Source: Prorocentrum cordatum
Lineage: Eukaryota; Sar; Dinophyceae; Prorocentrales; Prorocentraceae
Direction of reading: 5' to 3'
NCBI GenBank assembly: GCA_963575745.1
Contig: CAUYUJ010004358.1
Coordinates: 63,501 to 127,500 of the forward strand
DNA: 64,000 nucleotides
The notes under the pieces were generated by a model. The model did no database searches and had not been told where the DNA came from. It saw nothing but the letters and a program-made list of their open reading frames with translations. Made by a program: the position numbers and the translations under genes. Positions 34,254 through 45,018 of this stretch are shown one piece after another (the stretch's first letter is position 1; each line of letters opens with the position of its first letter).

Positions 34254-35394
34254 TCAAGGGCCCATGCTGGTCGAGCCGACCGGAGCGCGCCCCGCCTTGC
34301 CCTTCAGAAGCCCGGCGGGGACCTCCACCTCTCCGACGGCGCTGTCAACGTCGACCACGTCGATCCAGCGGCGAAGCGCCGAGAAGACGCGCTGCTGCAC
34401 GTCCGCCGAGATGGCGTCCATCTTAAGCTGGCTGACGCTGCTCGGAGGCGAGCGGCCAGCCCGGTGGACACCTCCACGCAAGTAATTCAAGCTCTCGCAG
34501 GCTGCATTGCCGTCGCGCAGCCACAGGCGGCACTCAGGCCCTCGCGCCGCTCGGGCGGCAGCCCACAAGCAAGGATGAAGAGCCCTGCAGCCCCCGGTTG
34601 CCCTTCGATCTGCGGGGAAGCGGTCAGGCGCCCGCCCCCCTGTGCAAGACGCGGCACGTGGCCGGCGGACGGGGCCCGCGACCCTGCCCGCCTCGTCCGT
34701 GCCTGCCGCCGCCGCCGCGGCCTCCGTCCCCAGCGCCGCCGCCTGCTTCTGCTCTGGGGGAGCCCCCGGCCGCCGCCGGCCCGCCCGTGCTGGCGGCAGC
34801 CGCGGCAGCCCGCGCGCCGTCACCAGGCGTGGCTCCCTGCGCCTGCGCGCGAGCACTCAACGCCTCCAGCTCGCGTCCTTGCCTGCTCGGGCGGCTCGCA
34901 TAGCTCCGCGACGTCTTGGGCACTGGGTCGAAAGGGTTGGGCGCCCCAGCCAGATGCTTCGCCGCGCCCCAGTTGGCCTGATCAGCCCCGCGTGCATACC
35001 CCCCCGTGCATTGCGGCTGCCTCCTCGCGACCGCCCCCAGCGATGCTAGCGCCCCCATGTTCACCTGATCGCAGGTGCCTGCCAGATGCAGGCGCTCGAT
35101 GAGGGTCTGCACCTCGCGGTGGGCTCGGTCCCGCCGCGATGGCCCCGTCTCCTTGCACCACTCCTGGAACCCGATCTTCGGGGTGCCTCCATGACAGTGC
35201 ATCTTGCGGCACGCCTCCAAACGCGCTGAGGGCCCTCGGAGGCTGGGATCGGCGAAGACGTCATGCGTGCTCTCCTGCACCACTTTGCGCCACTCCTTGA
35301 ACCTCGACCTCGCTTCATCAACGTCAATCCAGCGCACCCCGAGGTCCTCCTGAGCCGCTCCGTCGCCGGCGGCAGCGAGTCCTCCTACCAACAC
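34254..35394 (-). pseudogene. gag-like N-terminal region of DIRS-like element 1
   Basis: Two overlapping frames. Frame 35394-34624 has VRWIDVDEARSRFKEWRKVV, then GTPKIGFQEWCKETG, LIERLHLAGTCDQVNMGALA and SLGAVARRQ, followed by a long Gly/Ala/Arg-rich low-complexity tail. Frame 34856-34254 continues with NAACESLNYLRGG and MDAISADVQQRVFSALRRW. The 'LAGTCDQVNMGALASL' box is typical, in my recollection, of the protein preceding RT in this dinoflagellate family. It is presumed to be the nucleocapsid/gag equivalent, with no known catalytic fold. A frameshift near 34700-34850 joins the frames. Confidence 0.6.
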
Positions 35395-35450
35395 CTCGGG
35401 CGGCGGCGCGGCCGCGCCGCCAACCTTCCCCCTAGACGGCTTTCGAAGGC

Positions 35451-35710
35451 GTCAGACGGGCTAGGAACGCCCAAAGACGGCCAAAGAGGCGCCCGAGAAG
35501 CCCCCCAAGGCCCCCAATAAGCACCAGGAGGCCCCCAAGATGCCTCCAAGAGGCTCCCAGGAAACTCCCAGGTGGCCCCAAGAGTGCCCCCGGAGGCTTC
35601 CAAGATGCCGCTCCTCCTCCTCTTCCTCCTCCTCCTCCTCCTCCTCCTCCTCCTCCTCCTCCTCCTCCTCCTCCCCCTGCTCTTCCCCGTCATCCTCTTC
35701 CTCCTGATCT
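35451..35710. repeat. CCAAGA array followed by (CTC)n
   Basis: Degenerate AGGCCCCCAAGATGCC units (35460-35605) run directly into CTC triplets (35611-35705). Confidence 0.9.
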
Positions 35711-35944
35711 TCCCCATCATCCCCCCCAAGCCCCGAAGGGTTTCTAAAACGGCTGGGGGAACACATGGTCCGATAGCTCGGCAGAGTTCTTGCCGCAACG
35801 CTCGGCCACATTGGCGATTCCAAATGGCAGGGGGCCGCGGTGATTCGAAGCAGGCGTCATCGATCAATTCTCTGGAACTTACGAAGAAGGAGCTTGGAGG
35901 GAGGGTTTCTGGCAACATCGTCGATGCGTCTTTGATTTGCACTG
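35711..35944. other. Unique sequence, no gene recognised
   Basis: Short non-repetitive island between two CTC tracts. Confidence 0.35.
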
Positions 35945-36176
35945 GTCCTCCTCCTCCTCCTCCTCCTCCTCCTCCTCCTCCTCCTGCTCCTCGCCCTCCT
36001 CCCCCCCTCTCCTTCCCCCTCCCCGTCCTCCTCTTTTCCTTATTCCTCCTCCTCCTCCTCCTCCTCCTTTTCCCCTCCTCCTACTTGACCTCCTCCCCTC
36101 CTCCTCCTCCTCCTCCTCCTCCTCCTCCTCCTCCTCCTCCTCCTCCTCCTCCTCCTCCTCCTCCTCCTCCTCCCCC
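35945..36176. repeat. (CTC)n tract
   Basis: CTC triplets, interrupted at about 35990-36040, then an almost pure run from 36090 to 36170. Confidence 0.95.
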
Positions 36177-37189
36177 CCAGCCAGGGGAAGAGAGGGGGAC
36201 AGGGAGTAGCGATGAGGGTGGAGGGAGGTCGAGCAGAGAAAGGGGGAGAAACAAGAAACGAGATCCCTCGGAAGGAGAAACGCACATCATCGGTCACTGC
36301 GATCAGGCTTCGGCCTTCGCCTCGGCCTGCATCCGGGAACAACTGTTAAAGAATTCAGATCGTCCTCGATTCGCATCGGCATCGCCTAGGCATCGCCTCA
36401 TTGAAAGAATTGCCAGGCGCTGCTCATGGAAAAAATGGCCACCTGCCTGGGTATCAAAACGGTGATGAACACCCGGGAGGCGTCTCGCCTCACACACAGA
36501 CTTCGGGAGCGCATGCAGCTGCCGAACCGAGGCAAGCCGATCTAATGATTCGCCACAAGAAACTGGGAGCATGAGGGCGAGGCGGATAGAGAGAGGAGAA
36601 GGACGACGACGAGGAGGACGACGGCGAGGATGTGGAGGAGTGCGCAGGAGCGGGGGGAAATGGCAGAAAGGAGGAGCAGCACTGCTGCTCCTCCTCTCTG
36701 GACCTGCTCCTCCTGTTCTCAAGGCCCGCGAAGGACGACTGAGGGGAGGGAGACGTGGAGGCCGCGGGTGGTGGCGGGGGAGGGGGGGGGGGCCGAGGTA
36801 GAGGTGGAAGGAGACCGAAGGCTATCGAGATCATCGTCTCGAGAGCGTGCCGTCCGCTCGGGGAGGCGCTGCTCCTGCCGCTGCTCCCGGCACCACGCTC
36901 TGACAGGGGGGGGGGGGGCACCGGGCGAGGGGGGCGGCCCTCGGAGGTGGCCCCCCGTTGGGGGCGGCCAGGGGGTTCGAACTACAGGCATCGTGTGGAC
37001 GTTCTAGAGGCTCGGAATTATTTTTCCGAACGCCCCACCAAGGCCCCCCAAACCCCCGAATGACGAATGACGGCTTCTGCGCCCAACCCCGTCCACATCA
37101 GCGGGCGCGCGGTGAAAGCGCCCACCTCACAAAATTCTAAGCGGGCTTCTGCTTGCGGGGGTGCCCTGGGGTGATCCACTCCTGGTCTG
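36177..37189. other. Unique and G-rich sequence, no gene recognised
   Basis: G-rich runs at 36780-36800 and 36905-36920. GGGGTTCGAACTAC at 36969 resembles a pol III box B, but no box A lies upstream at tRNA spacing, so no tRNA is called. No protein domain seen. Confidence 0.4.
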
Positions 37190-37560
37190 TGCGATTCTGC
37201 TCCGGACGTCCTCGGCATCTGCCTTCTTTGGCCCCTGATCTGGCTTGGTTTGGCCTGGCTTGGCCGCGCGCTCCGCTTGAGACATCCTCAAGAATTGCCC
37301 GGTTTAGCCCCTGCTCTGGCCTGGTTTGGGCCGGTTTCGCTTGAGACGCCCTCGAGATTCGCCTGGTGTGGCCCTTGTTTGGCCTGGTTTTGGCTCTGCT
37401 TCGCCTGAGACGTCCTCACAAATTGCACGCTTCGGCCCTGATCTTGCTGGGTTTCGGTCCAATTCTGCTTGAGAAGTCCTCCGCATTTTCATGTCTTCTC
37501 CCTCGGTTGACGTGGTTTGGGCTCCGTTTCGTTCGAAACGTCCTCACAACTTGCCGTGGC
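37190..37560 (-). repeat. ~63-bp repeat, inverted relative to 18.1 kb
   Basis: CGCTTGAGACATCCTCAAGA, CGCTTGAGACGCCCTCGAGA and CGCCTGAGACGTCCTCACAA occur in series with GGCCTGGTTTGGGCC spacers. The reverse complement matches the GATGTCTCAGGCGAAACGG units at 18.2-18.4 kb. Confidence 0.75.
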
Positions 37561-38078
37561 GGTTCGAGCTGGCATACTGCGCAAGAGAAACCATTGAATG
37601 TCTATACAGTTGGGTAACATCTGTAATGGTCGCCATGCGGTCTCAATACACAGTGGAATGTGTCACGTCTTCTTTGACATTGATCGGTTAATTAACACAC
37701 GTCGTGGTGGGCGTGATCAAACCGAAACAATGGCACGGTGTCATGAATATCCATTGTGGTCCACATGTAACACGACTGCGCTACAAAACGGCGGACGGCA
37801 TGGGTGTGGATGTTCCCAACACGCTGTGGATCAGCATGGGCGCGTGTGGCGGCGTTCGGAGGAAACATTTCCGAGGCTGTAGTAATATGTGATGATGTTA
37901 GAGGCGCACGTCCGACACGAACATACAGTACGCACATCTTATGGCATATCGATGCCCGAACGGTATGACCAGAAAGCGTCCACCACGGAGCATAGACTCT
38001 AAAAGTTCCTCGCGCGCGCGTCGTTCGTTTGGGGGCGACTCACACGTAGTGTCAGTATGTTTGGGCGTTCCTTATTAG
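37561..38078. other. Unique sequence, no gene recognised
   Basis: Non-repetitive, lower GC. No coding motif. Confidence 0.35.
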
Positions 38079-38999
38079 GATGACCCGCTCGGATTCAAAC
38101 ATGAAGTGCGGGCCCCATAAGGAGGGGACTCCCGCCTGAGACTTCCTCACAATTCACTCACAGACGAGGCTCCCACTCGAGACTTCCTCCATATTCAAGT
38201 CTCAAGAGCCCAAAAGTGACGACAGTTGCACGTTGCGGATGACCCGCTCGGATTCAAACATGAAGTGCGGGCCCCATAGGGAGGGGGCTCCCGCCTGAGA
38301 CTTCCTCGCAATTCACTCACAGACGAGGCTCCCGCTCGAGACTTCCTCCATATTCATATCTCAAGAGCCCAAAAGTGACGACAGTTGCACGTTGCGGATG
38401 ACCCGCTCGGATTCAAACATGAAGTGCGGGCCCCATAGGGAGGGGGCTCCCGCCTGAGACTTCCTCACAATTCACTCACAGACGAGGCTCCCGCTCGAGA
38501 CTTCCTCCATATTCAAGTCTCAAGAGCCCAAAAGTGACGACAGTTGCACGTTGCGGATGACCCGCTCGGATTCAAACATGAAGTGCGGGCCCCATAGGGA
38601 GGGGGCTCCCGCCTGAGACTTCCTCACAATTCACTCACAGACGAGGCTCCCGCTCGAGACTTCCTCCATATTCATATCTCAAGAGCCCAAAAGTGACGAC
38701 AGTTGCACGTTGCGGATGACCCGCTCGGATTCAAACATGAAGTGCGGGCCCCATAGGGAGGGGGCTCCCGCCTGAGACTTCCTCACAATTCACTCACAGA
38801 CGAGGCTCCCGCTCGAGACTTCCTCCATATTCAAGTCTCAAGAGCCCAAAAGTGACGACAGTTGCACGTTGCGGATGACCCGCTCGGACTCAAACATGAA
38901 GTGCGGGCCCCATAGGGAGGGGGCTCCCGCCTGAGACTTCCTCGCAATTCACTCACAGACGAGGCTCCCGCTCGAGACTTCCTCCATATTCAGGCCTCA
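38079..38999 (+). repeat. 159-bp satellite, 5.8 near-identical copies
   Basis: GATGACCCGCTCGGATTCAA begins units at 38079, 38238, 38397, 38556, 38715 and 38874, an exact 159-bp spacing each time. Units differ at only a few positions (AAGTC/ATATC before CAAGAGCCC; AGGAGGGG/AGGGAGGG), so the array is recent or homogenised. The last unit is cut at 38999. Confidence 0.97.
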
Positions 39000-39012
39000 A
39001 GTCAGCGAGTAG

Positions 39013-39107
<95 letters not shown>

Positions 39108-39113
39108 CTGATG

Positions 39114-39209
<96 letters not shown>
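39013..39209 (+). repeat. (GAT)n microsatellite
   Basis: Nearly pure GAT, with one GCTGATGTGAT break at about 39107, immediately after the 159-bp satellite. Confidence 0.97.
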
Positions 39210-39329
39210 GTGAGTGATGGTGATGGTGATGATGATGCGGAGGAGGATGCAAAGAGGAGCAGAGGAGAGGGAGGAGGAGGAGGAGGAGGAGGGGGAGGAG
39301 GAGGAGGAGGAGAGATCCTGCGCGGAGGG

Positions 39330-39480
39330 TGTGCAGAGAAAACAAGAACCCCACTTAGGATGTGGGGAAAAAATCTGCCGAACTTAGAACCACGAATCTG
39401 CCCCCAACTCCTGCTGGCCGGAACCAGTGCTTGGCCACCTCAGACCCCCAGCGGGCTCCAAGTCCCCCGCCTCTTGGACG
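39330..39480 (-). repeat. tRNA-SINE-like copy 2 with shared flank
   Basis: The minus strand has GGTGGCCAAGCACTGGTTCC and, downstream, GATTCGTGGTTCTAAGTTCG, aligning with the box A and box B regions of the copy at 13.7 kb. The plus strand also carries CAGAGAAAACAAGAACCCCA and GTGGGGAAAAAATCTGCCGA shared with 24.2 kb. Confidence 0.5.
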
Positions 39481-40319
39481 CTACTTTCGTGAGTTCCTGG
39501 GAGGCCCAGCGGAGCGACGTCTCACGGGCGTCTGGACGTCTCGCCTCCCTGGGCGCTGCCGACCGCGCCACTATCGCCATTTTCGCGGGCCGTTTGGAGG
39601 TCCAGCGGAGTGGTGTCAAAAAGACAACTCACCACATGGTGCTACCAAACGTCTCGCGCGGCTCGGGTACGCCGCTGGATAATGCTGCGTGCGGTATTCG
39701 TCAAGGCCGTTTCAGCAGCGTTCTGGCCCCCCACGGGGCTCTCCGGGGTGGCGCGCACAGCTCTCACAAAAGGGCCGATCCCCACCGAGAAGCCCCCCAT
39801 GCCTTCCCGGAAGAGGTCGCCCCGCTCGCCCTGCCTGCCGTCATTGCACGCCGCGAGCGCTGCGGTCCGCGGCACTGCCGTTCGAGGCTCCGCGCAGCCC
39901 AAAAGCGAAGCGCGAAGCACTCCGGCACATTAGCACCGAGACGGGTGCTGCGGTGCTGCGGTGCTGGGGCACCAAAGAAACGTGCGGCCCTGTCGTGCGC
40001 GGTGCGCCGCTAAAAGCTCGCGCGAAACTGTCTTCACGAGCGGCCCGCATATCCACATCCACGCCCTCGCGGTCTGGGTTTGGAGGCGCGATGCTGTGGA
40101 TACGCGGTCGCATGGATAGGTTCCGCGCGGGGCATCCGCGACAAAGCGCCCCGTATCCAAGACGTCGCGGTCCAGGGGCCAGGCCCACGAGGTCGTGTAT
40201 ACTGTGGTGCACGCCAACATGGAGTTGAGTGTACGGGTGCGTACTGCCTGGGCAAAAGAAGATAAATGAAAAAGGAAACAAACAAACGGAGAGGATGGAA
40301 TTTTCAATGATTGCAAGGC
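39481..40319. other. Unique sequence, no gene recognised
   Basis: GC-rich with open frames on both strands (plus 39210-40013; minus 39841-40407). None shows a recognisable domain. Confidence 0.35.
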
Positions 40320-42010
40320 GGCCGCGCGATCGGGGGTACCAAGCTGGCGGGATACCAAGTCGGCGGCCGCTGGCTTGGTAGGGGGGAACCCCAAGGGGGG
40401 ATACCAAGCCAGCGGGATACCAAGTTGGCGGCCGCTGGCCTGGTCAGGGGGGTACCGAGCCAGCGGGGTTCCAAGCCGGCGGCCGCTGGTTGGGTAAGGG
40501 GGGAACACCTGGGGGGGCAACAAGCCAACAGGACACCAAGCCCGCGGCCGCTGGCTTGGTAGGGGGAACCCCCAGAGGGGGGTTCAAAACCGACGGGATA
40601 CCAAGCCGGCGGCCGCTGGCTTGGTAGGGGGAACCCCAAGGGGGGACTCACTGGGGGGGTACCAAGCCGGCAACCGCTGGCTTAGTAGGGGGGGGGGCCC
40701 GAGGGGGATAACAAGCTGGCGGGATACCAAGCTGGCGGCCGCGGGCTTTGTAGGCGGAAACTTCTGGTGGGATACCAAGCTGGCGGAATGCAAAGCCGGC
40801 GGCCGCTGGCTTGATAGGGGGGAGCCCCAGAGGGGGTACCGAGGTGGCGGGGTACCAAGCCGGCGGCCGCTGGCTTGGTAGGGGGGGCACCAAGACGGCG
40901 GCATACCAAACCGGCGGCCGCTGGCTTAGTATAGGGGGCAGTTCCAGGCGGGGTACCATCAGCTGGCGGGATACCAAACTAACTCCGGGGAGATACCAAG
41001 CCAGCGGGATACCAAGCTGGCGGCCGCTGGCTTGGCAAGGGGGACCCCACGGGGGGTACCAAACTGGCGGGATACCAAGCCGGCGGCCGCTGGCTTGGTA
41101 TGGGGGGAGCCCCACATGGGGGCGTACCAAGCTGGCGGGATACCAAGCCGGCGGCCGCGGGCTTGGTATGGGGGGAACTCCAGGGGAGTACCAAGCCAGC
41201 GGGATACCAAGCCAGCGGCGGCTGGCTTGGTACAGGGGAGCCCCTGGGAAGACAGCGGGATACCAAGCCGGCGGCGGCTGGCTTGGTAGGGGGGAGCCCC
41301 TGGGGGGTACCAAGACGGCGGGATACTAGCGAAGCCAGCGGCCGCTGGCTTATAGCAGGGGGGGAGCCCCTGGTGGGATAGATACCAAGCTAGCGGCCGC
41401 TGGCTTGGTAGGGGGGAACACTTGGGGGAGTACCAAGCTGGCGGGATACCAAGCCGGCGGCCGCGAGATGGGTAGGAGGAGCCCCCTGAGGGGGAACTAA
41501 ACTGGCGGAAATTCAAACTGGCGGCCGCTGGCTCGGTACAGGGGGCCCCAAGGCGGGTGCCAAACCGGCGGGATACCAAGCCGGCGGCCGCTGGCTTGAA
41601 AGGGGGGAACCACGGGGGGGGGTACCAAGCCGGCGGGATACCAGGCCGGCTGGGCCTGCGAGATACCAAGCCGGCGGCCGCTGGTTTGGTAAGGGGAACC
41701 ACTGGGGGGTACCAAGCCGGCGGGATACTAGCGAAGCCAGCGACCGCTGGCTTGGCAGGGGGAACCCCTGATGGGGCACCAAGCCGACGGGATGCCAAGC
41801 CGGCGGCCGCTGGCTCGGTAAGGGAGGGGCACAAAGCCGGCGGGATACCAGGCCGGCTGGGGGGGGGGCCCAACGGGGATACCCAGGGGGGGGCCAAGCC
41901 GGCGGGATACCAAGCCGGCAGCGGCTGGCTTGGTAGGGAGGAGCCCCTGGTGGGGTACCAAGCTGGCGGAATGCCAAGCCAGCGGCCGCTGGCTTAGCAG
42001 GGGGGGGCCC
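40320..42010 (+). repeat. NotI-palindrome minisatellite, array 1
   Basis: About 25-30 units of roughly 55-70 bp. Each carries the near-perfect palindrome CCAAGCCNGCGGCCGCNGGC flanked by TTGGTA, with an internal NotI site GCGGCCGC, plus a half-unit ATACCAAGCCGGCGGG and a G-run/AACCCC spacer. All units face the same way. Confidence 0.93.
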
Positions 42011-42534
42011 AGGGCGCCGCTGTGCGGCCTGAGGCCGCGATCGCGCGCCGCCGGGGCGCAAGGGCCGCCCTCGCCTCGGCAGCTTGCCGGGGCTGGGCGC
42101 TCGCCGGGCACGGGGCGAGAGCGGGCGGCTGGCCCGCCGCCTCACGTCTTGAGCCCAAAGAGACTGCCGATCAACGCATTGCATGCTGCGTCCTGTATTG
42201 GAGGGCCGATTTAGCCCCGGAGTGGGGGGTCAGGGCTGAAATCAGGCCCCGCCTTAGCGCCAGACCCCCCTGGCGGGGTAAATTCTGCGACGCCCAACGA
42301 AGCGGATCTGCGCCGCGCCAAACCTTTGGACCACGAACAAGCAGCAAGAGCGAGTGGGATCGGATGAGCAGGAGGAAGAAGCGGCCCCACCCGTCGTCGC
42401 GCCATTGAAAAAGACCCAGGCCAGGAAAGTCTCTTGGACAACTCGTGCACCCAGGGGCTTCCCCCTACCAGGCGAGCGGCCGCCAGCTAGGTATCCCGGC
42501 GGCTTGCTACCCCCCTCGCGCCGCCGCGACGCGG

Positions 42535-43452
42535 GCGATGATCTCCGCGGCTTTCTGGGTGATCTGCACCTTGCTGGGATTGGGCGACAGGCTTTGGAAG
42601 ATCGTCGACGAAGTCGACCCCACCCCGCCAGACGTAGAGCTGCTCAGGTTCCCGAGGTTCGAGGATCGAGGCACGAGTCAGTGGGCCACGACGTCCTCCA
42701 GAAAATAAACTGATCTATACTGGAGGAGCGCCAAGGACGGGCCGACGGGGGCGGTGATGCTGCTCATCCACAGGGCCCTGGGCAAAGCGGGGGAGTGGAC
42801 GGCGCTGGGCCCCGTCGGCCTCGCGCGGCCGATCAATCCGAAGGACAAGCACCATGCCAGCGCGAAGGCCAAGGGCGGGGCCACCTGTGCAAACCACTCG
42901 GGCCTGTCGACTCACGACAAGGAGGAGGCCGAGCAGGCCCGCCAGACGCTGCTCGACCGCGTGAAGGTCTCGACGACTCCCGTCCCGAAGAGGAAGTCAG
43001 CTCCGTTTTCAAGCCGAAGAAAAAGTTGCTGCTGCTGCCGAGCTCCAGTGTCACGCGGGTCGCGACGTCCGTGGGGCTGGGGGCTTGCTTGGGCTTGCAG
43101 GAGCCGGGGGCAGCTGGCAGGGACTGATGTGGGTCTCTGGCGGGCCTGGGTCTACTTCGGGATCTCCGAGTGGGTGCGCTTGGGGTGCCAGGCCGTCGAG
43201 GAGGGTCGCGAGTGGATCGAGCACGCAGGCAAATGGAAGGGCGTCTTCGACGAGATGAGGAACAGCCTCGAGCTGGATTTCTGGATCGTGACCGCGCGGC
43301 TGGCCTCCTCGCGGTCTGGGGTCACTTCGCCTTCGGCCGGGTGGGCCAGGGGGCCGCGCGCGAAGGGTCCGACAGCGACAAAGACTCCCTGTGCGGCGAC
43401 CCGATCTCGGATGCGGAGTCGGACGGAGAGCCCTCCTCGCACGACCTGCTGA
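42535..43452 (+). pseudogene. N-terminal region of element 2 (with hydrophobic segments)
   Basis: One frame reads MISAAFWVICTLLGLGDRLW (hydrophobic), is cut by an in-frame TAA at 42706-42708, and continues YWRSAKDGPTGAVMLLIHRA then GLSTHDKEEAEQARQTLLD. A detour through another frame encodes KKKLLLLPSSSVTRVATSVG. The first frame resumes with GLWRAWVYFGISEWVRLGC and FDEMRNSLELDFWIVTARLA. Hydrophobic stretches in a gag-like position are unusual. Resemblance to predicted N-termini of this dinoflagellate polyprotein family is from memory. Its function is unknown. Confidence 0.5.
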
Positions 43453-44356
43453 AGACGATCCTCGCGGGCCAGCAACAACTGGCGGAGCGAACGGAAGCGA
43501 TTGAGAACATAAAGGCGTCCGCTCGGTCGGAAGCTAGCAGCAGCGGGAAGCGGACAGACGCAACCAGGTCTGATGATGTCGTCGAGCCATCCAAGAGCCA
43601 GAGCGAAGCCCTTCTTTCCAAGCTGGGGGAGCACGGGCAGGTCGTGGACGCAGACAGCACCCGAGCCACGCGGGGGAGTGGGTTGGTCAATATCAGCTCC
43701 GCCCCTTCCCCGACGCCGCGCTCGGGGCACAGCTTCGAAATGGTTGGCAGCACCCCTGGATCCTCGGAGAAGTCGAGCCTGGCGCCGCTGAAGACCCGCA
43801 TCAATGAGCTGTAGATGGACTCCCGGAACCCTCGGGACACCATGGTCACGGCGCTGAAGAGCTTCGACGAGGGGGTCCACCTCGGGCAGGTCGGGGACAT
43901 CCGCTCGCGGTCGGCTTCCGAGGTGCTGACGCGCCTCTACCGCGGCGGGGGAAGGGCGCAAGCGGAGCTGCGCGAGTGGCTTTGCAGCGAGGAGTTCGAG
44001 GGGTGCAACGCGGCACAGGAGGTCCTGGTCCTCGGGATGGAGCTCGACAGGATGCTAGACACGGGCCCCCGAGGTGCCGTGATCATCTCGCGTGCGGCGG
44101 AGCTTGTCTGCTTGCGCATCTACAGCTTGATGAAGGCGTTCGACAAAGTGCAGCGGAAGGACGACTGGCTTCGTCCGAAGAATCAAGCAGGGACGAAGTG
44201 GCGAAGCAAGGTCGACTGGGCGCTGGCCGAGCAGTGCTTCCGCCTCGACCGTACATCGACGCGGCTGACGACGAAGTGACCGAAAAGCTCAAACGGAAGG
44301 CGCTCTTCCAGAAGCATCTGGGGGCTGTCTCGGAGATGACCGCCAAGAAAGAGTGA
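43170..44356 (+). pseudogene. gag-like region of element 2
   Basis: The frame from about 43305 continues the preceding segment (LLAVWGHFAFGRVGQGA), then an acidic linker (GSDSDKDSLCGDPISDAESD), a predicted coiled coil (LLKTILAGQQQLAERTEAIE), an in-frame TAG at 43812-43814, and MDSRNPRDTMVTALKSFDEG. It goes on to DDWLRPKNQAGTKWRSKVDW, a signature I associate with the protein encoded before RT in this family. Near 44253 the frame shifts, and the C-terminus is YIDAADDEVTEKLKRKALFQ then stop at about 44356. One nonsense codon and one frameshift are visible. Confidence 0.65.
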
Positions 44357-44359
44357 AGG

Positions 44360-45018
44360 TCTAGCCGTCCCTTGGTGGCGGGGCGGTGTAAAATGTGCAA
44401 GGCCACCCTGGGTCTGGCGGTGGGCGAAGCTTGTCTGCGTCTGCTCGTTGGCTCTGGCTCTCGGTCCGCCAGTCGGCGGGCCGTCTACCTGGTTTTCGTT
44501 GACTGTCTCATCGGCGTCGTGGGGCTGGTGTTTCACGATATCTCCCCCTGGGTCAATCGCCGTGTGTTGCCCTATTGAATTACCGAGTTGGCGAGTCGGT
44601 GCCCAACCTATTCAGTGCGACCGTTTGGAATTTTTGCGCGTGCCGATTTGGTCTCGTCGCGATCGAGGTCGTCGTTATCATGACAGATGGGGGCCAGAAC
44701 AGGGGCCCCGCAGAGCTCGAGGCGGGCCAGGCGCGTGGACATCGAGATCTCCCGGGCGCGCCGCCGCATGTTCGAGCGAGCTGGGGCGCGTCCTCGGGGG
44801 GGTGAGCGAGAGCACTCGACGTGTAACATGGCTCAGGTCCGATCGCACGATCGCCGCTCTCCGAGGCCTCAGCCGAGAGCACTTTCGGGAGCTCCAGGGC
44901 CCGCAAGGGCTCGGCCTGGAGCCAGGCGACGCCGCTGCAGAAGGATATTGTCAGGAGGGTCTGGATCGAACAGGGCAAGTGGGCGAACTGGGGCTCCATC
45001 GACGACGGCAGAGCGGTC
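44360..45018 (+). other. Linker between gag-like and RT regions of element 2
   Basis: Up to about 44680 no coding signal is recognised. From about 44690 frames rich in Arg/Ala include SREHFRELQGPQGLGLEPGD, collinear with the region before RT in this family but frame-broken. Confidence 0.35.

Larger units (their letters stand above)
30330..35450 (-). mobile_element. DIRS-like retroelement 1 with methyltransferase-like module, decayed
   Basis: On the minus strand the modules run gag-like (35394-34254), reverse transcriptase (about 34130-33500), RNase H (33513-32620), tyrosine recombinase (about 32110-31196) and DNA-methyltransferase-like (31160-30332). Each needs one or more frame changes, and catalytic residues are lost in several. 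Tyrosine-recombinase retroelements integrate with a phage-type recombinase instead of a DDE integrase. Attachment of a methyltransferase-like domain matches predicted polyproteins I recall from dinoflagellates. The right edge is about 35450, where a CCAAGA repeat begins. Terminal repeats were not identified. Confidence 0.75.

Noticed and set aside
36900-37010. tRNA gene at GGGGTTCGAACTAC
   Set aside because: A box B-like motif only. No box A, acceptor stem or cloverleaf could be placed upstream.
38079-38999. CRISPR array
   Set aside because: The 159-bp units are simple tandem copies with no variable spacers, and the genome is eukaryotic.
40320-42010. Pro/Ala/Gly-rich proteins in the NotI arrays
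   Set aside because: Frames reading KPAAAGLVSRRLG or YQASGRRLGIP are direct translations of the palindromic minisatellite in different phases.
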